From assembly GCF_042477335.2 (NCBI RefSeq), contig NC_091245.1, forward strand, positions 32,312,501 through 32,376,500: a stretch of 64,000 nucleotides of DNA, given 5' to 3'. The notes below the pieces were generated by a model. It ran no database searches and was not told where the DNA came from. It was given only the letters and a program-made list of their open reading frames with translations. The DNA comes from Ovis canadensis (Eukaryota; Chordata; Mammalia; Artiodactyla; Bovidae). Made by a program: the position numbers and the translations under genes. This document shows, in pieces, positions 46,230-63,990 of the stretch (the stretch's first letter is position 1; the number at the start of each line of letters is the position of its first letter).

Positions 46230-46380
46230 ACCTTACAACTCCATGCAGGTTATTTAACCCTTCTGGGTGTCAGTTTTCTCATCTGTAAAATGAGGTTAGA
46301 AGTCCTCACTAAGGACTGAAGGAGAAAACACACATTGAGCACACAGTCTGGCACAGAGAAATTACTCCCCAAACGGTAAG
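46230..46380 (+). mobile_element. MIR SINE
   Basis: 'gttatttaacccttctgggt', 'gttttctcatctgtaaaatg' and 'gagcacacagtctggcacag' follow MIR order. Confidence 0.7.
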
Positions 46381-49300
46381 GCTTCTTCTATCTGGGTGAG
46401 TGATTCTATCTTTCCTTTATAGAAGATGGTTTTCAGCCTAAAAATCACCGGTAGGTGGCTTTAATAATTCCATCTCTTTCATTGACACTTCTTTATAGCG
46501 TAACTGGGCTGTTAAGAAACTTAATAATGGCACAGGATCTGTCCTGGGAAACTATGTGGAAAGACTGCAGAGTACATTTAAAGGGCTTGGCTGCAGGGCC
46601 CTGTGGATAGCAGAGACTTCCATGTGTTTGCAGACGAATTTAAGTATGAGGTATGAGCTCATGCCGAAAAACCAAGTAGAATCACAGAAGGAAAAGTATT
46701 AATAGACTATATGTTTACAGAAACCAAATCAGAGTCTATAGAGGGCTTTCCTTGATCACAGCTGTGGTCTCGTTTGTACATCACAGAGTCTGTACCCTGG
46801 GTATTCCTAGCTTCTTTTACAGGGAAGAAGCAGGGCTCCCTAGAGTTTAGTGACTGGCCCAAGGTCACTCAGCCAGCACAGGGAAGGACTGGGATATAAT
46901 CACATTTGTTACATTTTTAGCCTTTTTTATTGTAGTAAAACATTTAGAGGAAAGCATTTGCCATTTCGATCATTTTTAAGCATATAATTCATAGACATTC
47001 ATTATTAAATCTCTCTCTTTACCCCAAATAGACCCATTAAGCAGTGACTTCCTAGTCCCCTTGACCCCTAAATCCTAGTAACTAGTCTCTCATCTACTTT
47101 TCCATCTCTATGAATTTACCTATTTCTTATTTTTAAATCAACTTCACTGAGGTATAATTTGCATACAACGAAATGTTCCCATTTTAAGTGTACAGTTTCA
47201 TAAGCTGTGACAAATACATACACTTATCTGGGCCTCCCCAGAGCCATCAAGCTGTAGAGCATTTCCTCACCCTATAAACTTCCCCCATGTCCTGCTCAGT
47301 CAGCCCCTCACACCACTGTGGCCACACTGATCTGCTTTTGACCACTGTAGGTTAGATTTGTTTTCTTGAGCGTTTCATGTAAACACACCCAGGTCTTTCC
47401 TAAGCCCACTGTCCTCTCCACTGCCATGTGATCCCTTTTGTAAAATGTCAAAGCAAGGGCTCTCAGTCTGACAGTTCCTTTCTGGCAGGAAGAAATGAAG
47501 GGCTCCGGATGTGAGGGGTATTTTACCAAAAGTCCACAGGAAACAGTGGAGAGCCAGGAGGGCAGCCCAGGGTCTGGACTCCCCTTTCCGTGCATATTCC
47601 CTCACTCTCCCTACCTCTTCCCAGCCGTTTGGTTTGAAGTACAAAGGTACATAGTTTTCAATCCCACATTTTCATGAGCCCCTTTGGAAAGCCACTTCAA
47701 TTGTGCTTATGACTTCACTTTAAATTTACTGTGTTTGTTTTGGGGAAGCTTGGCCACATTAAGCAAAAGTTGGTCCAAAACAGATGATGAGTGGGGAGAA
47801 GACGCAGCATGCTGAGAAAGGTGGTCTTGGACGTGAGGTCACGCGCCATGCAATCTGGTTACTGAGCAAGCCCATTTCTGCCCCGTTCTGGGTGCCTGGG
47901 GAGTGAGAGCCACGCTGAGCCAAGCTGGGGGTCAGACTGCAGCTGGGAGGTGAGCCAAAGCTTGAGGCCGTCATCATCACCCTGCCTAGGCAGCAACTTC
48001 AGCCTCGGGGTATTTAAAGCCCTAACACTGGGGCCTACCTCAGCAGGGTCTTACATTTCCTGGCTTGGGAAAATGAAAAAGGGGATGGTAACCACGGAGT
48101 AAAACTAAGGCGGAAAGAACTCAAAGTGCCATCTAAATCCATGAAAAATGTTTAGAGCCACAAAGACTCCCGCAATCTTCCTAACTACCTATATGAACTG
48201 AGGCAGGCATTTCACCTGGGTTTTTTCATCTCTACAATGGGGCTTGTAACACCAACATCATGGTCCTGCATGTAACATGTAATAAGTGAGCTCATATGAC
48301 ATAAAGAATTTTAACAAGTGGCAGGAGTCTTCCTTTCTTTTTTTATTCAAAGGAAAGGGGAAATGACAAAGCTTTCTGACTACTTTCAGCCTGAAAATCT
48401 GGCTTTTAGGATAGGAAAGCCTTCAAAACAAAGGATGGATATGACGGTAATACCTTCGAGTCTGAAGTTGCTGCCGAATGCACTTGCTTCCAGGGGCCTC
48501 ACGGTGCCAAAACCCACTTGGTGAACACAGGTGCACAATCTGAGTTCCCAGGAGGTCCACACTCATTCTGATCAACTCTGCACTTCCCCAGTAAGACGAA
48601 TGATGGGCACCAGTAATCTGCTTTGCATCTTGACATCACTTTTTTTTTTTTAACTTGTCCTGTAGCAGATGAGGGCACTGAGGTTGCTGATGCCTGTTCT
48701 CTGCCAAAAGCAAGTGGGCCTGTCCTGAGTAGGCTCCCGGTGGTCAGGAGAGGGTCCTACATCTCACATGGAGAGTCACTGGAACCCCTAAAGAGTCCCT
48801 GCATTTCAGGGACTTCTGGCCTTTCCTTCATTAGGTGGGAATAAGGACAACCTGGGAGAAGGGTGCTGTCGGAAGACTTTTTGAGGATTGGGTCTTCCAT
48901 GTTCTAGCTGGCTGACACTGGACAAGTTAGAAGTCCTAGAATGTAAGAGCTAGAAGGGCCTGAGGAACTGCTTTCCTGAAGAGAAGACCAAAGGCCAGAA
49001 ATGAAGCCATCTGCCTCATATCACAAGCAATTAAGTCAAAGAGAGGCTGCTAAAACCCAGGTATCCTGGTCTTGGTTGAGTGCTCTTAAGTTCTCTAATC
49101 AGGGTCTAGAGTCAAATCCTAGCCTCCTTACATGTGATTCTTGTGATTTCAACAAGTTATTAACCTCTCTACCTTACCTACCATATTTGTGAAACAGCAT
49201 GATCTAACTCAGCTCAGCAAAGGACAGCCCATCAGCCCGTTTTAGTGATGGCCAGTTCTTCTATAAATAAAGTCTTACTGGAACTCACCACACCCAGTCC

Positions 49301-51111
49301 TTAGGCACTGTCTTTTGCTGTTTTCCTGCTACAACAGTAGAACAGATTAGCTGTGACAGAGGCCTCGAGGGCCCACAAAGCATAACATCGTTCACAGAGT
49401 GTTTGCTGAACTCAGGTCTAAATGATCAGTGGATTCTAGCTCTGCCCACTACTCTAGGGGCTGAAAATCATGCTGAAATCTCCATCTCTGGGCCTTTGTC
49501 CTCCAGAGTCTCATGTTCAGCAGTCTACCAGCATCTGAACTTAGAAGTTCAAAGGAACCTCAAGAACACTTGGTCCCAAAGTAAACTTGCCTTTTTCTCT
49601 GCTTAAGCCTACTGCTCTGTGTTCCTTAGCATAGTTCCTGGCCCCACCTAGATCCCCGGGACAGGCAGGAACCCGAGGAGTCATCCCAGTGCATGCCCTC
49701 TTCTTCCTCTCTTCCCACTTGCCTTCAGCCTTAACCTCCTCCTGATTCCATCTTTTCCCTGGGCATCAAGCCAACATCTCTAACCTGGCCATCGCTGCCC
49801 TCAGCCAGGCTTTCCCATCTCCTGCCTGGACCAGGTTGGCTTGGACTAGCTTCTGAGCACCACTATGCTCTTGTAAAGAAGTGGTTATTTTCCATTTCTG
49901 TGGTTCTCTGTTTTAAGGCTTTTTGCTATGTGATTCTATTTAAAAGCAAAATAGTAATAATAATGCCAAATATGTGCTATTTCACTTTCAAAGCTTATAA
50001 AGCACTCTCATACGCATGATATCTTCTGATCCTAGCAGAGCCTGAGGAGGGAGCTGTTGTCATGATTCATTTTCATCTATGTGTGAGAAGTGGGGTTCCA
50101 GGGGTTAGCTAAGGTCCCACCTAAGATTACGTCCTTAGGAACTGTAATTCAGACACAAGACTCTGACTCTAGGCATCTGTTTCTACTCTCTCCTTTTTTA
50201 ATTTTAATTTTTCCAAATCTCTCTCCCAAAGCATCTAACATTCTGCTTTTCTTTCCCTTGAACACTAAAAATCCATCAGGTAATATTTTATGTGTCTTGG
50301 GTTCCCACTATGAAGATTGGTCTTCAAAAAAAACGACAGTGACTTATTATTTATGGCAATATCTATTGTTACTAAGGGAGACAGACCAAACAATTCTCCA
50401 TTGTTACAGATGCTACTTTGACTTGACAGCTGGGGAAGTCTGATAGGCAGTTTATTTACTTAGCTATTTAACCAAATAAATGTTTTCATTTTTCTTTCAT
50501 CTCCTCAAAAGCTAACATTTCGCCCTTAAAATTGCTCCAGCAACACATCAGTGGAGTATAAATTACCTGCCATTCCCACACCAGCCATTATAATATTATT
50601 TGGGTTCTTTTTTTGTGCCCTTGTTGACCCAGTCTTTCACAGACACGTGATTCTCCCAGATAGGAGGGTAGGGGAAAACATGAAATAATTGAAGATATTC
50701 TCCCTTATTGCTAAAACAGAAATGCTATTTGAGATTGGCCCCAAAGCGTCCACCTGTGAGGATTGAGGCCGTCTGTTTCCTCTTACAGATGTCACCCCTA
50801 CCTACTCAGAATTGTGCGGGCATTTCTAATAAAAAGCAGCTGGTGATAATGGTTGCAACGATGATAAGGCTGAGACTCCTGCTTCCCAACTGCATGGAGG
50901 CAGAGGGGAAAATAGAGCTGTGGACGTAACTAGCCCTGCATGGTATATCCTTTCTCCAAATGCCTGGAAAGGCGCTAAGAAATTGCAGCCAGTAAATTTC
51001 TGGTTGGATGGATGGGTGAATGGAATGGAGAGAGAAAGATCAAATGTGGCTTGTGCTGTGTTGAAGGAGGGGCCCAGAAGCCCCTTTTGGACTTCTATCG
51101 TGGGTGTCTTG

Positions 51112-51316
51112 GGAGCTTCCCTTGTAGCTCAGTTGGTAAAGAATCTGCCTGCAATGCAGAAGACCTGGGTTTGATTCCTGGGTTGGGAAGATCCCCTGGA
51201 GAAGGAAATGGCAACCCACTCCAGTATTCTTGCCTGGAGAATCCCATGAACAGAGGAACCTAGCAGGCTACAGTCCATGGTGTCGCAAGAGTCAGACACG
51301 ACTTAGCGACTAAACC
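51112..51316 (+). mobile_element. Bov-tA SINE with target-site duplication
   Basis: Plus-strand SINE beginning 'ggagcttcccttgtagctca' and ending 'cagacacgacttagcgacta' with a short (CCA)n-like tail. The target site tgggtgtctt is exactly duplicated at 51101-51110 and 51335-51344. Confidence 0.95.
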
Positions 51317-53915
51317 ACCACCATCACCACTATGTGGGTGTCTTAGCAAGGCTAAGGCTCTGTGGGATGTGTCAGCAAGGCTGGCAACAGCCTCTTGGCA
51401 TGTGATCCTTGATAGGCCATTGTGAAATTGCCAGACTAAGCTTTCCAAGGGAGAAAACTGCTTCACTGAAGATTACAGCCCAGCCCTCCTTTGGAGCTGG
51501 GAACTACTTATTATGATTTACATGTGAATATAAGATAAGGCTGCTCTGTTTGGAGAAGTGAGAGTTGGCCCCTGAGGCCCTAAAAGGTGTCATTCTGATT
51601 ATGGGGCAGGGTGAGCCAGAGAACTAAGAAATAGGGTTTTTCCTTTTCTCCCAAAGCTCTTTTAAGGCATATTGAAAACTAATTACCTACAAACAGAAAG
51701 TACAAAGCAAAACCTCCCAGGCAATGGCCTGGGTCCTTATGGTGGAATTTATTCAACACAAGGGCTAAATGTATAAAATCCAAGGGAGTGGTAAACCATG
51801 TTTATTGAGCACATGTGATGACGGTTTGGGTTGATGGTGATGGTGTTGCTGATGGCAACTAACAGCTCAGCTACTTTCTGTGTGTCAGACTCCATGTTAA
51901 GAATTCCAGACATATCACTTAGTCCAAACAATAACCTCATGAGGGAGGCAATTTTTATCCTATCTTTCTAAATAAGATAGAGAATTATTATGACATCTCT
52001 TCAGGGTCACATAGCTTATAAGTGCTAGTGCCAGATTCTGAATTCTCTCTTGTCCCAGAACCCAGATTTTTAAGCTGAGTACTGAGTGTCTGTCTCTATG
52101 TGCCATCTCAGTTAAGGTAATGGATACACCAGGCCCTGCAGCAGATAAGCACACCAAGACTCAACAGCAAGTATGGTTCTTGGCCAAGATTTCCTGCTGT
52201 TAGGTAGCTGAGCTAGAATCTGAACTCAAGTTCCAAATTCTGAGCTCTTCCCACAAGACTATGCCACGCCCATTCACAACTCGGCCCTGGCCTGGGGTTC
52301 TAGACAGAGCATCAAACACAGCACGGAACAGGCTGAAGCCCCACAAAACAGCTTGCGCGACTATCTTAAGCAGAACAGACGCATAAAGATGACGGTGTGA
52401 GGCATCGATCTGCAAGTGCTGCCCGTCATCTCTCTTCTCTAGAAGTTCAGTTTTAGGATCAGACGTCGGCTGTTATGCTGACGAACGGCTCTTGTCACCC
52501 ATACTTCATCACATTTTTCAAGGCAAAGATGAGCATGTGAAACAAAACATATGAAAGGGGTCGAATAACCTGTTGGGGCACCTTCCCATCATCTCCAACT
52601 TCTGCCTTCCCTGGAACGTCAACTCTATTATCACAAGCCCCCCAAACAGCTTTGTAAGACTACATTTTTAGTTGGGTGTTTGCATGACATGATGGTATTC
52701 TCGTGTGCTATATATTGTACTGAGGTGAAATGTGGCAGAATGTATGGTATGTGAAATGCTCTAATCATAAAATCTATGAACAAAACACACTTTGGAAATA
52801 CTCTATGAGCTTTCAATAACCATCAAAATAACTTACACACAAATGGCAACTGATTCCAAGGTAGCGTCAGAATCCATTTGTGAACAGTGAAAACTATTTA
52901 CCATTTTAATGGTTCTGACCATGCTACTTAGGCCTAAAAATGGAGCTCTGCCGGTTAAGGCCTTGCGGTCCTAGGCATTTATGGAAAACTAGAAAAGCAC
53001 CTGAAAATTGAAGACATTTGTCAAGGAGTGACCTTAGAAATCATGTCTGGGTAACAAGGGGGTACTTCTATCTCCTGGGAAAGTTGGCTTCATCAGCCCC
53101 TCTTTCTTTCCATCAAATCAGATGTATTGAAATTCAAGTGCCTAAACCCACTTCTAGTAAATGTAAGTACACCTCTCTCAAAGTTGCTGCTGATGGAGTC
53201 TGAAGTGGTTTGGTGGCAAGCCACCGGCTATCAGACAGGTGCAAACAGCAGAGCCTCAGAAGCGAATGCCACACGTCTTTGAATTCCACTTTCGCAGCTC
53301 TGAATTCCACTTTCACTTCAGAAAGGGTGCAGGGCCCCTTTCGGCCAGACAAAACAGGCTCCCATGATCTCACATCTCTATCAATTTTATTTCAAGCACT
53401 GCTTGTTTTGTTTCTTAGTCTGCCTTTCGAAGTGTGTTTGGTTGGTGATTTTTTTTTTTCTTCTTTTAGATCTGTGGAGTGTAGGCAAATTCTGTGACAC
53501 ACTGCTGAAGGGGTCTAAGCATCTGGACCACATCTCACTGAGAAAGAATGTGTCCATCTCAGAATGTTGATGCTTTCAGACGCTGAATCCACTTTAAGCA
53601 GCTCTGACCATGCCTCACCACTCCCCGCACCCCCTCAGAACATATGGTAATAAAATAGTATGACCATTCCCCACTCCTCACCTTTACCCCTAATCCCAAT
53701 ACATGTCAAAGGTCATGCATCCATGAGGATAAACAAGGTGGAAAACAGACACCAGGCAAGGCGGGATGATGCAAACATCAGGGATACGCTCAGGCCAGGA
53801 AGATGGTGCGGACATCAGGGATGCGACTTCAGAGGCAATGAACAAGCAAAAGGGAGAGCGGATGGCTTAAGGGTGGGAGATCAAAAGGACAGATACCTAC
53901 CCAGACCTGTGCTAT

Positions 53916-58678
<4,763 letters not shown>

Positions 58679-59597
58679 TCAGGAGCCCTGGGCAAGAAGC
58701 ATTCAGGGAGTCAAGTGATTGGCAGGAAGGTATCAGGTGACTATTCAGAGTCAGGCTGTGTGCTAGGATGCAAAGGTGAGTATGAGGAAGTCCCTGCTCT
58801 CCTGGGGTCTGCCTTCTACAGCTGTGGTCAGGAAAAACTGCTCTAAGGAGATGACTTGTAGGTAGAAACTAGAATTCAGTGAGGGAGCAAGCCAGGCAGG
58901 CATTTGGGGGTAATAGAAATAATCGTATAGTTCTCAGAGTAGTTATAGTCTTTCCATTCTTAAAGGTTTCTGACATCACACAGCTCAGGAACCAGTGTGC
59001 TCAGTGGGAAGGGCAGAGTGCTGGAAACAGGCACATCTGGGCTTGAATTTTGCTTCCCCTTCCTGCTAGACTGAGGGCATCCCCATTGCTTCTGCTAAGA
59101 GTCAAGCTCTTTGTTGCAAAATTGGGCTACAACATCTTCCTTCTCCACATCAAAACCATGTGCAAGATGATTGAGACCAAGGTTAAAATTCAGACTGCCA
59201 CTTCTTATCTGTGGAATCTGGGGAGAGCTTAAGAAGGTCTCTAAGCCTCTCCTTATCTGTAAAATGGGCAGAAAATACCTTCTGCCTCGTTGGGTTAAAG
59301 ACTGAGATTATACATTTAAGATATAGAGAACTGTGGCTGACATAGAATGAATATTGAGTAAATGTTAACCATTAGTATGATTTGAATCACAGCCTATAAA
59401 ATTACTTAATACCTTCCTTGATATGTAAAAAACATGCAATAAAAGGTAGCTCTAGGGTATTATTATATATTATTGTTATGCCAATCTTAGAGATTAAAAA
59501 ATGTAGCTTAGTAATCTATTTAGGAATACCACATATAGGGGCACAGATGGGTCACTGCAAAACTGCAGGGGGTGTGCTCACTTACATTACCATAATA

Positions 59598-59807
59598 TTT
59601 TGCTACAGTGAGATATAATCATTTTAAAAGGAGTACAAGTGATACTCTATACCATAATAACAGAATCAACATAAATTCCACTTATTAAGTGCTTACAACA
59701 TGTTAGGTTAGTATTAGGTGCTACGCGTCTTCACAAAATCCTTGCAGGGTCGGTATCATTATCTCCATTTTAGGGATAAGGTGATTGGTGCTCAGAGAGG
59801 AAAAGTA
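59598..59807 (+). repeat. Left arm of an inverted duplication
   Basis: About 210 bases from 'ttttgctacagtgagatata' to 'ctcagagaggaaaagta'. It matches the reverse complement of 60527-60728 over its full length with roughly one change in eight bases by eye, including small indels. Its second half looks like MIR core, but the first half does not. Confidence 0.85.
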
Positions 59808-60526
59808 ACTTGCACAGGGTCACACAGTGGACATTAAGCTGAAATCAGGGTCTGAACTGAGGTTATCTGTCTCCAAAGCCAACATTCTCTCCACTGCCCC
59901 CTACTACCTCAGCCAAATGGCCAAGGCTGACTTCTGATCTTAACACAGTCCATAAAGTTGGTCCAACCATCAGATGTTTTAGCTTACTGTGGGCCTGGAG
60001 GAGACTCCCATGTCCTTCCAGGGGTTCCCACCCTTCTCAGGGTGCAATCAAGCCCAGGAGACAGACGACCAGTCCAGGCAGAGTAGAAGATGAAGACTGA
60101 TCTCTCAAAATAAGCATTTTTATGGCTGTCAGAAGGAATTTGCAGGTAGAGAATGGTGAGAACAGGAAAAAAAGAGGGTGGATGTATGGTATCCTAGCAG
60201 CTTCCAAAATGACCTGGGTTGTGTTGATGACTGGTGAACCCAGAGAAATGACACATGGGCTGCCTCACCCATGCGCTAGCCTCTGATCCACCTGCCCTTC
60301 AACTGATTCATAAGAGAGGGAGCCAACTTTCAAAGCCAGTCCATTTCCTTACAAGGTGAGAGGAGGCTCCAGAAGGGGTGGACACAGAAACACAGGCTTC
60401 CTGCTAATTAATTGTGTTCAGTACTTTTATGGAATGAGGCAGGAGTGGCAACAAACAAAACAGACAATATCCTTATCAGATCACCTTGGTCCTAGTGCAA
60501 GGAAATGAGAACACATACTAACACTC

Positions 60527-60728
60527 TACTTTTCCTCTCTGAGCACCTATCACCTTATCTCTAAAAGGAGATAATGATATCGGCCCTGCAGGGATTTTGC
60601 CAAGCACCTAATACTATACCTAACATGTTGTAAGCACTTAATAAGTGGAAATTATATTGTTTCTGTTATTATGGTATAAAGTATCACTTGTGCTCCTTTT
60701 AAAATCACTGTATCTTTCTGTAGCAAAA
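60527..60728 (-). repeat. Right arm of an inverted duplication
   Basis: About 202 bases. Its reverse complement starts 'ttttgctacagaaagataca', contains 'taagtgcttacaacatgtta' and ends 'ctcagagaggaaaagta', paralleling the left arm. A spacer of about 719 bases separates the arms. Confidence 0.85.
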
Positions 60729-61300
60729 GGTGAAGAGGCTTGGTGCTGACAGCTTGCTTAGGTTGCCTGCCATAGAATAATACAATGACTTAAGTGTAAC
60801 AACAAAGAATTCCGCAACTTCGCTTTCTTTTATTTTCCCATTGACTTTGACGGGGTTCAGTGGGTCTTGGTGGGAGCTCTACTGCCTCCTAGGGGATGAT
60901 TAGAAAATTTCTGGGGTGTGTTTTGATTGTCAGGAAAACTTGGTGGGGTGGGGGGCAGTACTGACATTTAAGGGCCAAGAGCATTGAACTAGACCTCCTA
61001 TAATATGGGAGATAACGTGCATGACAAAGAATTTGTGATTATTTGAGTGTAGTTTGAATCATGTGGAAATTTAAAGTTTCTTTGCACAGTTTTAATTCAC
61101 TTAATTTTTCAGAAATGCATACACTGGGGAAGATTATACTTTTGTTTCTTCGGAACATAGTCAAGAGTTGATCAACAACTTGGAAAATTGTGGTCCCTGT
61201 TCACGGCACTGAAGACAGCGTTAACACTCCTATTCTGGTTGGTCTGTTCTATTGTTGGCTTTAGGTGCACAAATCTGATGACTTAGTATGTGTTCTAGCG

Positions 61301-61511
61301 TGGTGGTGGTTTAGTTGCTAAGTCATGTCCGACTCTTGAGACCCCATGGACTGTAGCCTGCCAGCATCCTCCGTCCATGGGGATTTTCTAGGCAAGAATA
61401 TTGGAGTGGATTGCCATTTCCTTCTCCAGGGGATCTTCCCAACTCAGGAATCAAACCCAGGTCTCCTGCATTGCAGGCAGATTCTTTAACAACTGAGCTA
61501 TGAGGGAAGCC
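61301..61511 (-). mobile_element. Bov-tA SINE
   Basis: Minus-strand SINE from 'ggtttagttgctaagtcatg' to 'aactgagctatgagggaagc'. Flanking agcgtggtgg (61297-61306) and agtgtggtgg (61512-61521) look like a 10-base target duplication with one change. Confidence 0.93.
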
Positions 61512-62442
61512 AGTGTGGTGGCACCCTGATATCTCCTAATGGAAAAACATATCTTGTTATTATAAATTTGCATTTATTTCTTCTATTATAGCTAAGACAC
61601 TACATTGATTTTGAATAACTGTGTAGATAGTTTATATTCTTGATGAATTTCATTTCATGATAGAAAAGGAGAATAAATCCTTGTTATAAAAAGGGGCACT
61701 GAGTCTGACAGGGTGAAGACCTGCCCATGGATTTTCCTACCATGCCAACCCTGATGCCCATTTTGGTAAATGGATGGAAGGCTTCAGTCTCCAGTCAGAC
61801 TTCTATGCTTGGCTTCCATCCCACCCTCCTCACTGCCACCATATTCTAAAATGCCAATATGGTTGTCCCTTTAGTAATGCTCAGGTTAAGGGCACTGAGT
61901 CCTGAGCAATGGAAAATCCATGTGTAACTTACAGTTGAACCTCCATGTACCTGGTTCTGCACCCATGGAACCAATCAACCTTGGATCATACATAGTACTC
62001 CTGTAGTATTTATTGAAAAATATCCATATATAAGTGGACCTGTGCAATTCAGGCCTTTATTGTTCAAGGGTCAGCGGTACAGTGCTTCATCACCTAGAAA
62101 ATGAGGCCCAGAGACCTTAGCTTATCTTTGGGGTTATGGGGTCAGCCCCTTTTCACCTCTTCACCCCTGCTTCCCATTTGCTCTCTCATTGACACCCTTC
62201 CCTGCAGCAGTTGCAAACGACACAACCTGCTCCCTCACCTCTGCTGGTCTACCCGCATGGAAACCCATCCCTACTTCAGGTGACTGTCCCTCCTTCGCTC
62301 TTGGAGACTCAGTTCAGCATCACTGCTGCCCTCTACACTCAGTGGGCTCTCCTCTGGTCACGCACAGTTCCTCGTGTTCTTCTCTATCGTGGTACACAAC
62401 ACAGTAAAAATCAGTGTTGTAACTGCACAGCGATTTTGTCTT

Positions 62443-62570
62443 CCCTCTTAGACTGGAGAGCCCCTGTGAGTAGGAACCTTTTCTTTCTGCCTCCCCCATC
62501 TGTGTCTAGCACAGTTGTGGGCACACATCCACTGCTCCATAAATGCTTAAAGGCTGGAGAAAGGCTCTAG
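62443..62570 (+). mobile_element. L2 LINE 3' tail
   Basis: 'tgtgagtaggaaccttttct' followed by 'tgtctagcacagttgtgggc' and 'ccataaatgcttaaaggctg' follows the L2 3' end. Confidence 0.55.
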
Positions 62571-62821
62571 ATAGAGGTGACTGAGTCACAGTGGAATAAA
62601 TTCACTGCATTTTTCTAAGTGTCCAAGCCGACTCCAGCAACCATAAGTGCTATGATCTCTGATGAGTCAGTCTACTGCTGGTGGCAGGCTTTTCCCCCCT
62701 ATCCTTTTATCCCTTTTTTCCACAAGGAACCAACAGATGGGCTGTACACACTTTTCTGGAGAGAGCTGTTAGCATGTCTCCCTGGCTTCATGCCATCTGC
62801 TTCAACCAAAGTGCAATATTC

Positions 62822-62842
62822 AAAAAAAAAAAAAAAAAAAAA
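62822..62842. repeat. Poly-A tract
   Basis: About 21 A residues. No element is recognisable directly upstream, so its origin is unclear. Confidence 0.8.
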
Positions 62843-63568
62843 GACAGCAAGGGTAATTAGGTATCATGTTTTGGAACTTGCAGGTCTCACTTGGTTTTCC
62901 TGAGGGGGGGTCCCAGCAGTGGGGGCTTTCCCCAGACCTGTGAGCTAAGGCTTTCTGGCCACGTGGCATTGTGTGTCCCTGACGGGACATCTCAGTGGCA
63001 GGGCTGTGCTAGCATTAGACATGGAAAGCCGTTGCATGGCGGCCACTGCAGCCACTTAACAGCTTAGTAACTGTTTATTCGCTAACATTCAACAGCAGAG
63101 GAAGGAGGTGCCAATGAGCATCTGTTTATGCCATGAAGTTCAGATCAATCATAAATCTCTCTCTGCAATGAAAGGAACCACCTGCATTACTGCCTTGCAG
63201 TTAGATTTTTTAAAGTGTTGAAAACTGCAATTTATAACCAGATGCTGCACCTGGGAATACCCTCATTATTTGAGGGGAAAAAACACTGAAAAGAAAAAGA
63301 AAACACTGAAAATGGAAGGATTTCTCCAACATATTACAGAACTTGTGTGGTACCTCTCATCTACATATGTCATTTGATGCATTTGTTCAAAAGTAGTCCT
63401 CCTGGGTGGCAAACACTGTTTGTCTCTGGAGATTCAGTGAAGAACAAGACAGTATTAAAAATAAATAAATAGATAAAATAAATCCTCACCCTAGTGGAGC
63501 TCACATTTTTTTGTGAAGCTGATCCTCAACAAGTCTCTGGGGCGGCTGTTATCAATAGCTCTTTAATT

Positions 63569-63703
63569 GGGACTTCCTGGTGGTCCAGTGGCTAAGCCTC
63601 TATGCTCTCAATGCAGTGAACCTGGGTTCAATCCCTAATCAGGGAACTAAACCCCACCTGCCACACCTAAGATCTGGCTCTGCCAAACAAATAAATAAAT
63701 ATT
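63569..63703 (+). mobile_element. CHR-type SINE with target-site duplication
   Basis: Begins 'gggacttcctggtggtccag', contains 'ctgggttcaatccctaatca' and ends with an (AAAT)n tail. ctctttaat is duplicated at 63559-63567 and 63713-63721. Confidence 0.85.
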
Positions 63704-63814
63704 GAAATATGTCTCTTTAATCTGCATACAAGGAACTGACAGCTTCCAGAGTGGAAGGTTTGACGTGGCTACCCAGAGTATGGGTAGAAGAGTCAGGATC
63801 CCTGGTGAGTAGGG

Positions 63815-63990
63815 CAGAGAACTTTTACTGAGGGCTTATTATGTGAACACTGCCAGGTACTGTTTTAAATGTTTTACTACATGTGATTAATTCAGGAACA
63901 GCTCGATGAGGTAGAATCATCATCCCCATTTTACAGATAAGTTCCCTGAGGCTCTGAAATTATATAGCTGAGTGTCACATAGCTGGTTAG
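63815..63990 (+). mobile_element. MIR-type SINE fragment
   Basis: 'ttactgagggcttattatgt', 'tcatccccattttacagata' and 'ctgaggctctgaaattatat' are typical of MIR-type old SINEs. Confidence 0.65.

Larger units (their letters stand above)
41284..53896 (-). other. DAB1: DAB1 last intron (between final coding exon and 3' UTR exon)
   Basis: About 12.6 kb intron inferred from the donor candidates at 53907-53895 and the acceptor at 41284. It contains a mariner-type MITE (42670-42738), L2 sequence at about 44260-45170 split by a Bov-tA, a Bov-A2 (45249-45518), a MIR near 46230-46380, and a Bov-tA (51112-51316). A signal-peptide-like exon candidate lies at 45972-46029 on the same strand. Non-repeat stretches such as 43800-43935 and 47250-49200 show nothing coding that I recognise. 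Confidence 0.65.
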
